A stretch of DNA of 64,000 bases from an uncultured Corynebacterium sp. (GTDB taxonomy: Bacteria > Actinomycetota > Actinomycetes > Mycobacteriales > Mycobacteriaceae): assembly GCA_943914355.1 (NCBI GenBank), contig CALUBS010000005.1, positions 1-64,000 on the forward strand, written 5' to 3'. The translations under genes and the position numbers were made by a program. Below the pieces are notes generated by a model, which saw only the letters and a program-made list of their open reading frames with translations, was not told where the DNA came from and did no database searches. Below are positions 52,794 through 63,323 of this stretch, piece after piece (within the stretch, counting starts at the first letter, position 1; every line of letters starts with the position of its first letter).

Positions 52794-53441
52794 ATGGGGC
52801 GGTGGCGCGCAGTGAGCCTGCGAGAACTGATTTTTCCGCGTGCGTGTGCGGGGTGCCGCGCGCCCGGACATGTCTTGTGCGCGCAGTGCCGGGAGCACCT
52901 GCGCCAGCCTCCTTACCTGGTAAGCCGCCCGCGGCTTTTGGGAGCACCGGTATTTGCCCTAGGGCCCTATTCCGATATTCGCCGCAATATCATCATCAGC
53001 ATGAAGGAACGGGGCAATAGGGAGGTGCGCGATTATATCGGTGCGGTGGTGGCCGCGGGCGTGGCACACTTGGCTGCCCGCGGCGAGATTCCCCGCGAGC
53101 TGTGCCTAGTGCCGGCACCTACTCGTCGCCGCTCTGCGCGCATGCGCGGCGGCGATCCCGTGACGGCCGTGTGCCAGGGAGCGGCGCGCCGGCAACGGTC
53201 CCTGCAGGTGAGCGAGGCGCTTATCATGGGCGCGAATACCGAGGATCAATCTGAGCTCAATGCGCAGGATAGATGGGCGAATCTACAGGGGCGAGTGGGG
53301 GTTTGCGCCCCAGTGAACGGTAAGCCGGCGCTGCTTGTCGATGACGTTATAACCACCGGCGCCACCCTTGCGGCCAGTATGGCGGCCCTACGCGCCGCCG
53401 GCGCCACAGTCTATGGGGCATTGGCCTTCGCAGATGCTTAA
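52794..53441 (+). CDS. ComF-family phosphoribosyltransferase-like protein
   Basis: About 215 residues. N-terminal zinc-binding knuckle CAGC and CAQC, then a type I phosphoribosyltransferase fold with the PRPP loop LLVDDVITTGATL (about 178-190). Related to DNA-uptake protein ComF and GntX; its substrate is unknown. ATG 52794 is preferred to GTG 52764, although the ribosome-binding site is poor in either case. Confidence 0.85.
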   Translation: MGRWRAVSLRELIFPRACAGCRAPGHVLCAQCREHLRQPPYLVSRPRLLGAPVFALGPYSDIRRNIIISMKERGNREVRDYIGAVVAAGVAHLAARGEIPRELCLVPAPTRRRSARMRGGDPVTAVCQGAARRQRSLQVSEALIMGANTEDQSELNAQDRWANLQGRVGVCAPVNGKPALLVDDVITTGATLAASMAALRAAGATVYGALAFADA

Positions 53442-53490
53442 GGTACATCACACAGTAGGGTGCACGGTGTTACCCCCTAATGCCATCAGG

Positions 53491-53519
53491 TCATAACCAC
53501 TGGTATTATTAAAGGTGTC
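53491..53519 (+). promoter_or_regulatory. hpf promoter
   Basis: -10 hexamer TATTAT (53514-53519) with TCATAA 17 bases upstream. Just behind it TCACA and TGTGA form an inverted repeat separated by 13 bases (53518-53540), in the region of the transcription start. Confidence 0.45.
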
Positions 53520-53577
53520 ACAGAGGAACAGTTACTGTGATTGTTTCTAGTCCCCACTACCAAAGGGAGGCATCTCA

Positions 53578-54222
53578 ATGTCCCAGCCAAATAATGCTCA
53601 GGTAACGATTACGGGCCGTAACGTTGAAGTTCCGGAACACTTCCAAGAGCGCGTCAATGAAAAGCTGGCCAAGATTGAACGCCTTGATCCCACATTGACC
53701 TTCTTCCACGTGGAGTTGCAGCACGAGCCAAACCCACGCCGCGAAGCAGAGTCCGACCGCATCCAGATCACTGCGACCGGTAAAGGCCACATCGCCCGCG
53801 CAGAGGCTAAGGAAGACTCCTTCTACGCAGCGCTGGAAACCGCGATGGGGAAGATGGAACGCTCCCTGCGCAAGGTGAAGGTGCGCCGTGAATACGTCAA
53901 GGGCGGCCACCGCGCACAGAAGGGCACCGGCGAAATCGCCGCCGAGATGGTTGCGGAGGCAGAAGCACAGCGCGCCAAGGAAGAGCGCTTGGTTGATCCT
54001 TATGCCGAGACCGTCGAGGATGTTCGCCCCGGCCAGATCGTGCGCACCAAGGAACACCCGGCCACCCCGATGAGCGTGGACGATGCCTTGAGTGAGATGG
54101 AGCTGGTTGGTCACGATTTCTTCCTCTTTGTCAATGAGGAAAACAACAAGCCATCCGTGGTCTACCGCCGCCACGCTTTCGACTACGGCATCATCTCCTT
54201 GTCTGAGGATGCAGAGGGCTAG
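53578..54222 (+). CDS. hpf: long-form ribosome hibernation promoting factor
   Basis: 214 residues. N-terminal HPF/YfiA domain (about 8-105; VTITGRNVEVPEHFQERV) and the C-terminal dimerisation domain (about 155-214; MSVDDALSEMELVGHDFFLF and VVYRRHAFDYGII). The long form joins 70S ribosomes into 100S particles in stationary phase. AAAGGGAGG precedes the ATG. Confidence 0.96.
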   Translation: MSQPNNAQVTITGRNVEVPEHFQERVNEKLAKIERLDPTLTFFHVELQHEPNPRREAESDRIQITATGKGHIARAEAKEDSFYAALETAMGKMERSLRKVKVRREYVKGGHRAQKGTGEIAAEMVAEAEAQRAKEERLVDPYAETVEDVRPGQIVRTKEHPATPMSVDDALSEMELVGHDFFLFVNEENNKPSVVYRRHAFDYGIISLSEDAEG

Positions 54223-54260
54223 AGCCTCCGGCGCCCGCCTAGAGCGCTAAACCTCTTTAT

Positions 54261-54313
54261 TCCCCCTTCCTACCAATCGGGCTATTGCTCGATGAGGTGG
54301 GGAAGGGGGATTT
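54261..54313 (+). terminator. terminator after hpf
   Basis: Arms CCCCCTTCC and GGAAGGGGG with an inner ATCGGGC/GCTCGAT stem, followed by ATTTG. Confidence 0.7.
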
Positions 54314-54385
54314 GTCATGCTGTGAGTTATCTGTTTTCTTAGTGCTCTTAGTGTGAAATCACTATCGTTTAAGGGCGGGTAGAAC

Positions 54386-54413
54386 GCGACAAGGCCAGCA
54401 GCGTGAGTACAAT
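54386..54413 (+). promoter_or_regulatory. secA promoter
   Basis: GCGACA (54386-54391), 16 bases, TACAAT (54408-54413). Expected leader about 40 bases with GAAGGA before the GTG start. Confidence 0.55.
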
Positions 54414-54459
54414 TGCGGGAAGTTAACGAATGTGTCGCGATAAGAAGGACTAACGAATA

Positions 54460-57045
54460 GTGTTTGGACTTTCCAAGCTGCTGCGCGCGGGCGAGGGCCG
54501 TACGGTCAAGCGCCTGGGCAAGATTGCAGACGATGTAATTGCACTCGAGGATCAGTACGCGGAGCTTTCGGACGATGAGCTAAAGGCCAAGACTGACGAG
54601 TTCAAAACTCGCCTCAAGGATGGCGAAGAAAAGAACGACATCTTGCTCGATGCTTTTGCTACCGTCCGCGAAGCCGCTTGGCGCGTCCTAGGGCAAAAGC
54701 ACTACCCCGTGCAGATCATGGGCGGCGCCGCCCTGCACTTTGGCAATGTTGCAGAGATGCGTACCGGTGAGGGTAAGACCCTGACCTCCTTGTTGCCCGC
54801 TTACCTCAACGCTTTGGAGGGCCAGGGAGTCCACATCGTCACGGTCAATGACTACTTGGCCAAGCGTGACGCCGAGATGATGGGCCGTGTGCACCGCTGG
54901 TTGGGCTTGTCCGTGGGCGTAATCTTGGCAGAAATGCGCCCGCAAGAGCGCAAGGAAGCTTATGATTGCGACATCACCTACGGCACCAATAATGAGCTGG
55001 GCTTTGATTACCTGCGCGATAACATGGTGCGCACCCTTAATGATGTAGTTCAGCGCGGACACAATTTCTGCATCGTGGATGAGGTGGACTCGATTCTTAT
55101 CGATGAAGCCCGTACCCCACTCATCATCTCCGGCCCGGTTGATGGCTCCTCCCAGTTCTACGGCGTCTTTGCCCAGCTGGCGCCGCGCATGCGCGAGGGC
55201 ATCCACTACGAAGTGGACCACAAAAAGCGCACCATCGGCGTCTTGGAAGAGGGCGTGGAATACGTCGAAGATCAGCTCGGCATTGATAACCTCTACGCGC
55301 CGGAGCACTCCCAGTTGGTTTCCTACCTCAATAACGCGTTGAAGGCCAAGGAGCTCTTTACCCGCGATAAGGACTACATCGTTCGCAACGGCGAAGTGAT
55401 GATCGTGGACGGCTTTACCGGCCGCGTTTTGGCAGGACGTCGCTATAACGAAGGCATGCACCAGGCCATTGAGGCCAAGGAGCAGGTGGAGATCAAAAAC
55501 GAAAACCAGACGCTGGCGACGGTTACCCTTCAGAACTTCTTCCGTCTCTATGAAAAAATTTCCGGCATGACCGGTACCGCGGAAACGGAAGCCGCGGAGC
55601 TGCATTCCATCTATGGGCTGGATGTGGTTCCCATTCCTACCAATAAGCCGAACCAGCGCACCGACCACTCAGACCGCATTTACAAGACGCAAGAGGCAAA
55701 ATTTGCCGCGGTGGTTGATGATATTGCAGAGCACGTTGAAAACGGCCAGCCGGTCTTGGTCGGTACCACCTCTGTGGAGCGCTCCGAATACTTGTCGCAG
55801 TTGCTTAGCAAGCGCGGCGTGCAGCACAACGTGCTCAACGCCAAGCACCACGAAGAAGAGGGCCAGATCATTGCCCGTGCGGGCCGCCCCGGCACCGTGA
55901 CCGTGGCAACCAACATGGCCGGTCGTGGTACCGATATCGTGCTCGGCGGTAACCCGGAGGTCATCCTCGATGAGAAGCTGCGCGAACGCGGCCTCGATCC
56001 CTTTGAGGATGAGGAAAAGTACCAGGAGGCCTGGGAAGCCGAGATTGACGGCGAGAAAGAGCGCTCGAAGCGCTTGGGTGATGAGGTGCGCGAATCGGGC
56101 GGGCTCTATGTCTTGGGCACCGAGCGTCACGAGTCCCGCCGCATTGATAACCAGCTGCGCGGCCGTACCGGCCGTCAGGGGGACCCGGGCGAGACCCGCT
56201 TCTACCTGTCCATGCGCGATGAATTGATGGTGCGCTTTGTGGGCCAGTCCATGGAGCACATGATGAATCGCCTCAACGTGCCCGATGATGTCCCCATCGA
56301 GGCCAAGATGGTCTCGAACTCCATTAAGGGCGCCCAGGCGCAGGTGGAGAACCAGAACTTCGAGATGCGCAAGAACGTGCTGAAGTACGATGAGGTGCTC
56401 AATGAGCAGCGCAAGGTGGTCTACTCCACGCGCTATTCCATCCTCGATGCCGATGACATCAAGGACGATATCCGCACCATGATCGATGACACGGTCTCTG
56501 CCTACGTCGCGGGCGCTACCGCCACCGGTTATGTCGAGGACTGGAACCTCGAGGAACTCTGGAACGCTCTTGAGGCGCTCTACGGCCCCACGATGTCCCC
56601 GGAGGAACTCGTAGAAGGCTCCGAGTACGGCTCCCCAGGCGAGCTCACCGCGGAGCAGCTGCGCGATGCCCTCGTCACCGACGCGAACCGGGAGTACGAC
56701 AAGCTGGAGGAAGCCGTTTCTGCCATCGGTGGCGACAAGCAGATGCGCAATACCGAGCGCATGGTCATCCTGCCGATTATTGACCAGAAATGGCGCGAGC
56801 ACCTCTACGAGATGGACTACCTCAAGGAGGGCATCGGCCTGCGCGCGATGGCGCAGCGCGACCCGCTGGTGGAATACCAGAAGGAGGGTGGCGATATGTT
56901 CAACGCCATGAATGAGGGCGTGAAGGAAGAAACCGTGCGCCAGTTGTTCATGCTGCGCAAGCAGTTCAAACAGCAGGAAGAAAACCAAGAGTCCGGCGGT
57001 GACTCGGGCTCTGGCTCTGCAGGCCAAGAAACCGTAGAGGCGTAA
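54460..57045 (+). CDS. secA: preprotein translocase ATPase SecA (SecA1)
   Basis: 861 residues. Walker A MRTGEGKT (about 103-110), Walker [40 protein letters not shown] and [18 protein letters not shown]. It drives export of unfolded proteins through SecYEG. The tail is glycine/glutamine-rich and lacks the zinc-binding Cys cluster found in E. coli SecA, as is common for actinobacterial SecA1. Start is GTG 54460. Confidence 0.97.
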   Translation: MFGLSKLLRAGEGRTVKRLGKIADDVIALEDQYAELSDDELKAKTDEFKTRLKDGEEKNDILLDAFATVREAAWRVLGQKHYPVQIMGGAALHFGNVAEMRTGEGKTLTSLLPAYLNALEGQGVHIVTVNDYLAKRDAEMMGRVHRWLGLSVGVILAEMRPQERKEAYDCDITYGTNNELGFDYLRDNMVRTLNDVVQRGHNFCIVDEVDSILIDEARTPLIISGPVDGSSQFYGVFAQLAPRMREGIHYEVDHKKRTIGVLEEGVEYVEDQLGIDNLYAPEHSQLVSYLNNALKAKELFTRDKDYIVRNGEVMIVDGFTGRVLAGRRYNEGMHQAIEAKEQVEIKNENQTLATVTLQNFFRLYEKISGMTGTAETEAAELHSIYGLDVVPIPTNKPNQRTDHSDRIYKTQEAKFAAVVDDIAEHVENGQPVLVGTTSVERSEYLSQLLSKRGVQHNVLNAKHHEEEGQIIARAGRPGTVTVATNMAGRGTDIVLGGNPEVILDEKLRERGLDPFEDEEKYQEAWEAEIDGEKERSKRLGDEVRESGGLYVLGTERHESRRIDNQLRGRTGRQGDPGETRFYLSMRDELMVRFVGQSMEHMMNRLNVPDDVPIEAKMVSNSIKGAQAQVENQNFEMRKNVLKYDEVLNEQRKVVYSTRYSILDADDIKDDIRTMIDDTVSAYVAGATATGYVEDWNLEELWNALEALYGPTMSPEELVEGSEYGSPGELTAEQLRDALVTDANREYDKLEEAVSAIGGDKQMRNTERMVILPIIDQKWREHLYEMDYLKEGIGLRAMAQRDPLVEYQKEGGDMFNAMNEGVKEETVRQLFMLRKQFKQQEENQESGGDSGSGSAGQETVEA

Positions 57046-57124
57046 ACTTTCGCGCTCTTTTGTGCCCCTTCCTTTTCCTTCCCACCTTCGCGTGGTGAAG
57101 AAGGAGGGAGGGGTGCTGTTAGCT

Positions 57125-57508
57125 TTAGAGCAGCCGAAACGAGCGCAGGCCCTGGTCCGTGGCGGAGCCGGTAAAGGCGTGACGGTGCGTGCCGATGACC
57201 GCGGAACCGAAGTATTCGCCATTAGGCCGCGCGTGCAGGCTGGTAAGGCGCAGGGTATCGGTGTCGTAGGGGCTTTTTCGCCGGTGTACCCAAGAGCCGA
57301 TATGCAGGCGGATGGAATCCGAAAAGCGCGGAGAATTAAGGTGTGCCAGCGGGCGGTAGCCGGCGGCGACCTCAAGGATAAAGACGACCCAGGCTTGGAT
57401 ATGGTGCTGGGCGGCAACCTCTGCTGTAGTGGGCAGGCGGCCGTAATGGATGCGGTGCGGGGCGATGTATAGCTTGAGATGAGAGTAGCCGGGAATGGGC
57501 TCATACAT
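57125..57508 (-). CDS. Rv3235-family protein
   Basis: 127 residues. The central LEVAAGYRPLAHLNSPRFSDSIRLHI and closing GSAVIGTHRHAFTGSAT fit the conserved pattern of the small Rv3235 family found near secA in actinobacteria. No catalytic motif is visible. Convergent with secA. Confidence 0.72.
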   Translation of the reverse strand: MYEPIPGYSHLKLYIAPHRIHYGRLPTTAEVAAQHHIQAWVVFILEVAAGYRPLAHLNSPRFSDSIRLHIGSWVHRRKSPYDTDTLRLTSLHARPNGEYFGSAVIGTHRHAFTGSATDQGLRSFRLL

Positions 57509-57685
57509 GGTGAAATGAGTGCTCCTGCAAAAAGGGCAGGGAGGCGAACGCGTGATAATTATCTCACGGGGGCGCTGCGCGCGCTATTTCTGGCAGTTTC
57601 CTGTATGAGGCGGGCGAGAATATAAGCGCAGTTCGCTATACTTTCGGGAGTTACAAAGTATTCGTGTACTGAAGGATTAAAAATT

Positions 57686-58096
57686 ATGCGTGGTCTCATC
57701 ATTGACTATGTCGGCGTCCTCGATGGCGCTGAAGAGGACAATCGCCGCTGGAAGGCTCTGCTGTCTGCGGCGAAGGCAAATGGTGCCGCAACCGCTATCT
57801 TGTCTAATGACCCGGGCGGTTCCGGCGCTGAGCACATTCGCGAGTGGGAATACCGCGGCAACGTTGATGCCGTGGTGTTGTCTGGAGAAATCGGCTCGGA
57901 AAAGCCGGAGGTTGCGGCCTTCCAAGCGGCTGCCGATGCCCTCGAGCTGCCCTTGAGCGATTGCGTCATGGTCGATGATTCGATTCTTAACGTGCGCGCC
58001 GCCGTCGATGCCGGAATGATCGGTTTCTTGTACACCAGCTTCGACCGCGTTTCTGTAGAAATTCAAGCCGTATTCGATATTGAAGGGGAATTTTAG
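57686..58096 (+). CDS. HAD-superfamily hydrolase, small
   Basis: 136 residues. Motif I is IDYVGVLDG with the nucleophilic Asp6; the usual second aspartate of DxD is glycine, seen in some HAD groups. Motif II ILSNDP, motif III lysine in GSEKPEVAAF, motif IV MVDDSILN. There is no cap domain of note. TATACT at 57637-57642 is a likely -10 box. Its stop shares a base with the next start. Confidence 0.85.
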   Translation: MRGLIIDYVGVLDGAEEDNRRWKALLSAAKANGAATAILSNDPGGSGAEHIREWEYRGNVDAVVLSGEIGSEKPEVAAFQAAADALELPLSDCVMVDDSILNVRAAVDAGMIGFLYTSFDRVSVEIQAVFDIEGEF

Positions 58097-58611
58097 TGGC
58101 TCAAGCCCGCGTCTATATTCCGGCGACCTATGCCATGCTGGCGGAGCTCGCAGAAACCGGAACGCTCGCGGCGCGTTCCGGCTGGGGTTTCATGGTTACC
58201 CCGGCCCTGCGAGATTTTTATACCGCAGGCGATGAAGAAGAGATTGCCTATTCCGCCTTCCTTGAGGCCTCTATGGCCTCGCTGCGCCTGTTGACCATTG
58301 GGGACGAGGAGAAGTTCCCGCACCGTCGTGTGGTCATTTCCATCGACGTTGATGACACTGCAGTCACCCCGCGCCCGGATATGGGCGAGCCGGTGGTAGA
58401 GCTTCAGCCAGCGCAATTTGGCACCGATAACCTCGCCGCCATTCACGTGGATATCGAAGAATCCGAAGAGGCAACCGCCAAGGCCATCGAAGCCATCGAT
58501 TCCGCGGACCTGGGCGATGAGGATGCGGAGCTCGCGGTGGGTGATGCCCTGGATAATTTCATGGCCTTCTACCACCCAACGGAGCTGCCGTTCCTCGTGG
58601 AATTGCTCTAA
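58096..58611 (+). CDS. DUF6912-like conserved actinobacterial protein
   Basis: 171 residues, acidic, with the family-like opening RVYIPATYAMLAELAETG and FYTAGDEEEIAYSAFLEAS. It starts with GTG that overlaps the stop of the HAD gene, so they form a coupled pair found together in many Corynebacteriales. Function is unknown. Confidence 0.72.
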   Translation: MAQARVYIPATYAMLAELAETGTLAARSGWGFMVTPALRDFYTAGDEEEIAYSAFLEASMASLRLLTIGDEEKFPHRRVVISIDVDDTAVTPRPDMGEPVVELQPAQFGTDNLAAIHVDIEESEEATAKAIEAIDSADLGDEDAELAVGDALDNFMAFYHPTELPFLVELL

Positions 58612-58617
58612 GTCGCG

Positions 58618-59652
58618 CTAATTTTCCCACTCCACGTTGGTGCGCAGGGCTTGTAGCAGCCCGCGTACCGCATCGCGGCGGCGGGCGGTAGCGGTGCCCT
58701 CGGGAATCATCTCTGGATCATCGAGCCCGCATTCAGGATCCGCCGGTGGCCCAGCGTGCGTACAGCCGCGCGGGCACTCCTCAATAGCCGCGGCGAGATC
58801 CTCGAAAACGCCAAGGACGGTATCCGCGTCCACATGCGCCAGCCCGAAGGAGCGAATGCCCGGCGTATCGATGATCCAGCCGCCCTGAGATTCGGTTCCT
58901 GGAGCGTCGGTGGGCAAGGGGAGGGCCACCGATTGCGTCGAGGTATGCCGGCCCTTGCCGATGCCCGATACTTCCCCCGTTTCCCTTTCTGCATCTGGAA
59001 CCAGGCGGTTGACCAGCGTGGACTTGCCTACCCCGGAATGTCCGATGAGCGCGGTAATATGGCCATCTACTTGCGCGCGCACGGCATCTAGGCCATCCTC
59101 GACCCCGGCTTCGACCACCGTGACATCTAGGTCGGCGAATTCTTCTGCAAACGGCGTTGGATCTGCGAGATCCGTCTTGGTCAGGCACAAGATGGGGTGG
59201 AGGTTGCCCACGAACGCGGCAATCAAGGCGCGCTCGACAAAGCCGGATCGCGGCGGCGGATCGGCCACGGCGGAAACGATCAGCAATTGATCGGCATTGG
59301 CCACCACGATGCGCTCATACGGATCCGTGTCATCGGCGGTGCGGCGCAACACGGAGGTGCGATCCGCCAGCTTGACGATGCGCGCCAGCGTGTCCTTGGC
59401 ACCAGAGGTATCACCAACCACGCCGACGCGGTCACCGACCTCGATGGCGGTGCGGCCCAGCTCGCGGGCGCGCATGGCGGTGACTTGGGGGCCATCGTCA
59501 AGCGCAACGCCCCACCGCCCGCGGTCCTTGGTGATTACCATGCCGTATTTGGCATTTTTGTGCTTGGGTCGATCCTTGGTGCGCGGGCGCGAGCCCTTGC
59601 CGGGGCGCACGCGCACATCAGATTCATCAAAGGAACCGAAACGTCTAGCCAT
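58618..59652 (-). CDS. rsgA: ribosome small-subunit GTPase RsgA
   Basis: About 344 residues. An N-terminal OB-fold, circularly permuted GTPase with LTKTDL (G4) before [14 protein letters not shown] (G1) and [11 protein letters not shown] (G3), then the zinc site CPRGCTHAG with the cysteine in DPEC. It aids 30S maturation. ATG 59652 ([10 protein letters not shown]) is used; the frame upstream to 59739 lies inside aroA. It overlaps aroA by eight bases. Confidence 0.94.
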   Translation of the reverse strand: MARRFGSFDESDVRVRPGKGSRPRTKDRPKHKNAKYGMVITKDRGRWGVALDDGPQVTAMRARELGRTAIEVGDRVGVVGDTSGAKDTLARIVKLADRTSVLRRTADDTDPYERIVVANADQLLIVSAVADPPPRSGFVERALIAAFVGNLHPILCLTKTDLADPTPFAEEFADLDVTVVEAGVEDGLDAVRAQVDGHITALIGHSGVGKSTLVNRLVPDAERETGEVSGIGKGRHTSTQSVALPLPTDAPGTESQGGWIIDTPGIRSFGLAHVDADTVLGVFEDLAAAIEECPRGCTHAGPPADPECGLDDPEMIPEGTATARRRDAVRGLLQALRTNVEWEN

Positions 59653-60925
59653 GTAAATCCTGTTGGTCGGGGTGCAGCATCGTCTCCCACATGCGGGCGA
59701 AACCGGGCAAGGTCTTGGAAGTGGTGGAAATATCCTCAATCTGGATATCAGGGACTTTCAACCCCAGAATTGCGCCGGCGGTGGCCATGCGGTGATCGGC
59801 ATAGCACGGCCAATCGCCGCCGTGGAGTTCGGCGGGTTCGATCACCAGGCCATCGTCAAGCTCGGTGACCCTACCACCCAGTGCATTGATATTCGCCGCG
59901 AGCGCCTGCAAACGGTCGGTCTCGTGGCCGCGCAGGTGGGCGATGCCCGTGAGCCGCGACGGCGTTTCCGCGAGCGCACACAAGGCTGCAACGGTGGGGG
60001 TAAGCTCCCCGATATCGCCCATATTGCGCTCGATGCCCTGCATCTTTCCCGCAGGGTTGCCCACTGCGGTCACGCTATTGTGCTCCTGGGTTACCATCAC
60101 ACCCATATCCAGCAGGATCTGCCGGATGGCATCGCCTGGCTGGGTGGTATTTGCCGGCCAATTCTTGATGGTCAGGCGCCCACCGGTTACCGCCGCTGCG
60201 GCGAGGAATGGCGTGGCATTGGAGAGATCCGGCTCGATGAACCATTCGCGACCGGCGATGGGGCCGGGGTGCACCGTCCACGTAGTGCCATCCGAATCCA
60301 CGCGCACGCCAGCCTGGCGCAGCATGCCCACCGTCATTTCCACGTGCGGCATGGACGGCAGTTGGCCGCCCTCGTGGGTGAGTTGAATGCCCTGGGAAAA
60401 GCGCGCCCCGCTGAGCAGCAGGCCGGAGACGAACTGGGAAGAACCAGAAGCATCGATGGTGACCTTGCCGCCTTCTGGTACGCCGTTGGAGGACACCGTA
60501 AAGGGCAGGCTACCTCCTTCCACATCAACGCCGAGGCTGCGCAGCGCATCCAGCGTCGTGGACATGGGGCGGTTATAGGCCTGCTTATCGCCATCGACGC
60601 GCACTGGGCCATCCGCTAGCGCCGCGACCGGCGGCACAAAACGCATTACCGTGCCGGCCAGCCCGCAATCCACCGTGGCACCGTGCAGCTTCCCAGGCTG
60701 GACGTGGATATCGGAGCCGTCATGGGTAAAGCGAACCCCCATGGCACTGAGTGCATCCTCCATCAGCTGCGTATCGCGCGATACCAGCGGGGCGTGCAGG
60801 ATAGACGGGGAATCAGCCAGCGCGGCCAGGATGAAGGCCCGATTGGTAATAGACTTCGATCCTGGCACCTGGTGCTCCCCCGTAACGGGGCTGGTAGCCA
60901 GCGGGGCGGTCCAATGTTGAGACAT
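59645..60925 (-). CDS. aroA: 3-phosphoshikimate 1-carboxyvinyltransferase (EPSP synthase)
   Basis: About 426 residues. PEP and shikimate-3-phosphate site [19 protein letters not shown] at 20-38, [27 protein letters not shown], and [15 protein letters not shown] near the C-terminus. It makes EPSP in the shikimate pathway. ATG 60925 (MSQHW) gives the normal length; upstream residues to 61252 belong to the opposite strand gene. Confidence 0.96.
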   Translation of the reverse strand: MSQHWTAPLATSPVTGEHQVPGSKSITNRAFILAALADSPSILHAPLVSRDTQLMEDALSAMGVRFTHDGSDIHVQPGKLHGATVDCGLAGTVMRFVPPVAALADGPVRVDGDKQAYNRPMSTTLDALRSLGVDVEGGSLPFTVSSNGVPEGGKVTIDASGSSQFVSGLLLSGARFSQGIQLTHEGGQLPSMPHVEMTVGMLRQAGVRVDSDGTTWTVHPGPIAGREWFIEPDLSNATPFLAAAAVTGGRLTIKNWPANTTQPGDAIRQILLDMGVMVTQEHNSVTAVGNPAGKMQGIERNMGDIGELTPTVAALCALAETPSRLTGIAHLRGHETDRLQALAANINALGGRVTELDDGLVIEPAELHGGDWPCYADHRMATAGAILGLKVPDIQIEDISTTSKTLPGFARMWETMLHPDQQDLHG

Positions 60926-60931
60926 AGTGTC

Positions 60932-60937
60932 CATAAT
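60932..60937 (+). promoter_or_regulatory. -10 box giving a leaderless SRAP mRNA
   Basis: CATAAT ends seven bases before the ATG at 60945. It overlaps the upstream region of aroA, so the divergent promoters are packed together. Confidence 0.5.
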
Positions 60938-60944
60938 AGAGGGC

Positions 60945-61595
60945 ATGTGCGGAAGATTCGTTCTTTTTACCGAGTCCCTCCTCGATGAGGTGGGTAATCT
61001 CCCGGGAATCCAGGAAGTCCACGCCCCACAGGGCACGCCTGGGCCGCGATATAACATTGCCCCGACCCAGCCCATTCCCATCGTGCGCGTGCGCGAAGAA
61101 CTGGCGGAAGTCGATCCCGCGCGGTGGGCGCTCTTGCCGCAGTGGAAGAAAGACCTAGATGGCCCGCCGCTTTTTAATGCCCGGGCAGAAACGGTGGCGA
61201 GCAAGCCATCTTTTCGCACCGCCTTTAAAACCCAGCGCTGCCTTATCCCCATGAACGGCTATTACGAGTGGCACAAGGATGGCTCCACCAAGACGCCGTA
61301 CTACGTCCACCCAGACCAGGGACTGCTGTGGGCCGCGGGGCTCTGGGATACCGGGTTGGATCGGCTCTCTGCCACCGTCGTGACCACCGCGGCTACCGAA
61401 GAGATGGAGTGGCTGCACCACAGGTTGCCGCGATTTTTGGCGCCGGAGGAGATGCGCACCTGGCTCGAGGGTAGCGCCGAGGAGGCCAAGGAGCTGCTAG
61501 CGCCCACGGGCCTGCGAGGGTTTGAGTACCACGCTGTGGACAAGGCCGTGGGGACTGTCTCTAATGACTATCCGGAGCTACTCATCCGTCAGTAG
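60945..61595 (+). CDS. SRAP-family abasic-site protein (YedK/HMCES)
   Basis: About 216 residues. The protein must begin MCGRF, since Cys2 becomes the N-terminal nucleophile after removal of Met; this fixes the start at 60945. Further active-site parts are FNARAETV (Asn), NGYYEW (Glu) and LHHRLPRFL (His). It forms a thiazolidine cross-link with abasic sites in single-stranded DNA and so protects them at forks. Convergent overlap of 18 bases with ybaK. Confidence 0.95.
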   Translation: MCGRFVLFTESLLDEVGNLPGIQEVHAPQGTPGPRYNIAPTQPIPIVRVREELAEVDPARWALLPQWKKDLDGPPLFNARAETVASKPSFRTAFKTQRCLIPMNGYYEWHKDGSTKTPYYVHPDQGLLWAAGLWDTGLDRLSATVVTTAATEEMEWLHHRLPRFLAPEEMRTWLEGSAEEAKELLAPTGLRGFEYHAVDKAVGTVSNDYPELLIRQ

Positions 61596-62084
61596 ATCGG
61601 TAAAGTCAGCCCCGCACAAGCGCGCGAGGTCTTCTGCGTTGAGCTCAATATCTAGGCCGCGGCGGCCGCCGGAGATAAAGACAGTATCGAAAAGCACCGC
61701 GGATTCCTCGATCACCGTGGGCAGCGGGTTCTTTTGTCCGAGCGGGGAAATACCGCCATGCACGTAGCCTGAGGATTTCTCGGCATCGTGCACCTGCGCC
61801 ATGGCGGCCTTAGATACGCCAAGGGCAGCGGCGGCCTTCTTGAGGCTTAAATGGTGCGTGGTGGGAATCACGCACACCGCCAACTCGCGGCGCGGACCTT
61901 TGCCCGCGGTGAGATCAATGATGAGCGTTTTCAGCACGCGTTCGGGTTCTACGTCTAAGGCCGCCGCGGCGTGGTGACCGAAGTGGTCCTTGCCCGCTTC
62001 AAAGGTGGATATGGAGTGTTTGACTCCGGCATCTTCGATGACTTTCAGGGCCGGGGTAGCGGCATGCGGGGACTTTTTGGCCAT
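61578..62084 (-). CDS. ybaK: Cys-tRNA(Pro)/Cys-tRNA(Cys) deacylase YbaK
   Basis: 168 residues with the YbaK/EbsC editing fold: RVLKTLII, AVCVIPTTHHLSLKKAAAALG and the conserved GYVHGGISPLGQK loop. It removes cysteine from mischarged tRNA. Divergent from sigH. Confidence 0.92.
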   Translation of the reverse strand: MAKKSPHAATPALKVIEDAGVKHSISTFEAGKDHFGHHAAAALDVEPERVLKTLIIDLTAGKGPRRELAVCVIPTTHHLSLKKAAAALGVSKAAMAQVHDAEKSSGYVHGGISPLGQKNPLPTVIEESAVLFDTVFISGGRRGLDIELNAEDLARLCGADFTDLLTDE

Positions 62085-62107
62085 ATAGGAATTTTAGCGT
62101 GAGACGT

Positions 62108-62113
62108 TAGGAT
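62108..62113 (+). promoter_or_regulatory. -10 box giving a leaderless sigH mRNA
   Basis: TAGGAT ends seven bases before GTG 62121. Confidence 0.5.
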
Positions 62114-62120
62114 AGATTGT

Positions 62121-62723
62121 GTGGTTAAAGAAACAGTGAGCGAGAAGGAGCTGCAGCGCCGCTTTGAAAAGGAAGCGCTCCCGCTGCTCGATCAGCTCTA
62201 TGGCGGCGCGCTGCGCATGACGCGAAACCCGCAAGACGCGGAAGACTTGGTGCAAGAGACCTATCTGAAGGCCTATAAGTCCTTTCATTCCTTTAAGCAG
62301 GGAACGAACCTGAAGGCATGGCTTTATCGCATCATGACCAATAACTACATCAACTCCTATCGCAAGGCGAAGCGGCGTCCTACCGAGTCTTCTGCCGATG
62401 ATCTGAGTGATTTTCAGCTCTATACCACCGCAGGGCACGATTCCACCGGCTTGGAATCCGCCGAGGTGGCAGCGCTTAAAGAGATGCCAGATAGGTCCAT
62501 TTCGCAGGCCATTAATGACCTGCCGGAGGATTACCGGATGGTGGTTTACTACTCCGATGTGGAGGGCTTAGCGTACAAGGAAATCGCCGAAATCATGGAT
62601 ACTCCATTGGGAACGGTGATGTCTCGCCTGCACCGTGGAAGAAAAATGCTCCGGAAGGCGTTGAAGGACGTAGCACGTGAACAAGGAATTGGATTAGAAC
62701 ACCCGGACATGGAGGAGAAGTAA
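62121..62723 (+). CDS. sigH: ECF sigma factor SigH
   Basis: 200 residues. Sigma-2 region [21 protein letters not shown] and [20 protein letters not shown]; sigma-4 region [20 protein letters not shown] and [14 protein letters not shown]. It directs the response to disulfide stress and heat. Its stop TAA overlaps the ATG of the anti-sigma gene. Confidence 0.95.
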   Translation: MVKETVSEKELQRRFEKEALPLLDQLYGGALRMTRNPQDAEDLVQETYLKAYKSFHSFKQGTNLKAWLYRIMTNNYINSYRKAKRRPTESSADDLSDFQLYTTAGHDSTGLESAEVAALKEMPDRSISQAINDLPEDYRMVVYYSDVEGLAYKEIAEIMDTPLGTVMSRLHRGRKMLRKALKDVAREQGIGLEHPDMEEK

Positions 62724-62995
62724 TGGAAGGCGCAACCGGAAAGAACTGTGGTGCGTGTAGCTCCACTGAGGTACACAACCTATTTTGCGAGCTTCTCGAT
62801 GAATCCACGACCTACGCCCGCGCTTTAGCCATCCGCGAGCACATTGCCCAATGTGATTTTTGCCAGCAACGCCTAGAGCGCGAAGAACTCGTCCGCTCCC
62901 TCGTGCGCAATTGCTGTGCCGGCCAAGCTAAGGCACCGCAATCGCTGCGCCGCCGCATCTCGATAGAAATTACGGAGATCGAATCCCGCTGGTAA
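62723..62995 (+). CDS. rshA: zinc-containing redox-sensing anti-sigma factor RshA
   Basis: 90 residues. The ZAS motif is IREHIAQCDFCQQ (H-x3-C-x2-C), with an additional CGAC near the N-terminus. Under reducing conditions it holds SigH; disulfide formation releases it. Coupled to sigH by the TAATG overlap. Confidence 0.92.
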   Translation: MEGATGKNCGACSSTEVHNLFCELLDESTTYARALAIREHIAQCDFCQQRLEREELVRSLVRNCCAGQAKAPQSLRRRISIEITEIESRW

Positions 62996-63323
62996 GAAGC
63001 GCCCTTCAGAGCTGCGAACGTCTCGCAACAAGAGTCGGGACAGTTCGTACTGCCGTGTTTCCTCATCCAGTTCAGAAGCAAGCATACTTACCGTCAGGCG
63101 CCCTCTGCCGAAGCGGTGCTGTAGAAAAAATTTTCCATAGGATCGCACTCGCAGCGGTCAACCCGCGAGTCAAACCCTACCCACACGCCCTGGGGCGTAA
63201 TGCGAGTGGATAGGCAAATAGTAGGGGCCTAGCCCTGACGTGTCCATTTTCTGGGGTCATGTCCGGCCCCGACTGGTAAATACGCATCCTGCGAATAGTT
63301 GAAGACCGGGTTCTGTTTTTGGG
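62996..63323. other. gap after rshA with possible gene or IS remnants
   Basis: No intact gene. On the minus strand about 63148-62990 a frame reads SYGKFFLQHRFGRGRL and SELDEETRQYELSRLLLRD, which looks like part of a protein without recognisable family. TGTCCATTTTCTGGGGTCAT at 63240-63259 resembles the ends of some insertion sequences, but no transposase is present. Confidence 0.35.

Noticed and set aside
53518..53540. GlxR (CRP-type) site before hpf
   Set aside because: The half-sites are in reversed order (TCACA...TGTGA) and 13 bases apart, unlike TGTGA-N6-TCACA.
62090..62112. SigH-type autoregulatory promoter before sigH
   Set aside because: GGAAT and GTT are present but only 14 bases apart; SigH promoters need a spacing of about 18-20. 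The TAGGAT box seven bases before the start explains transcription better.
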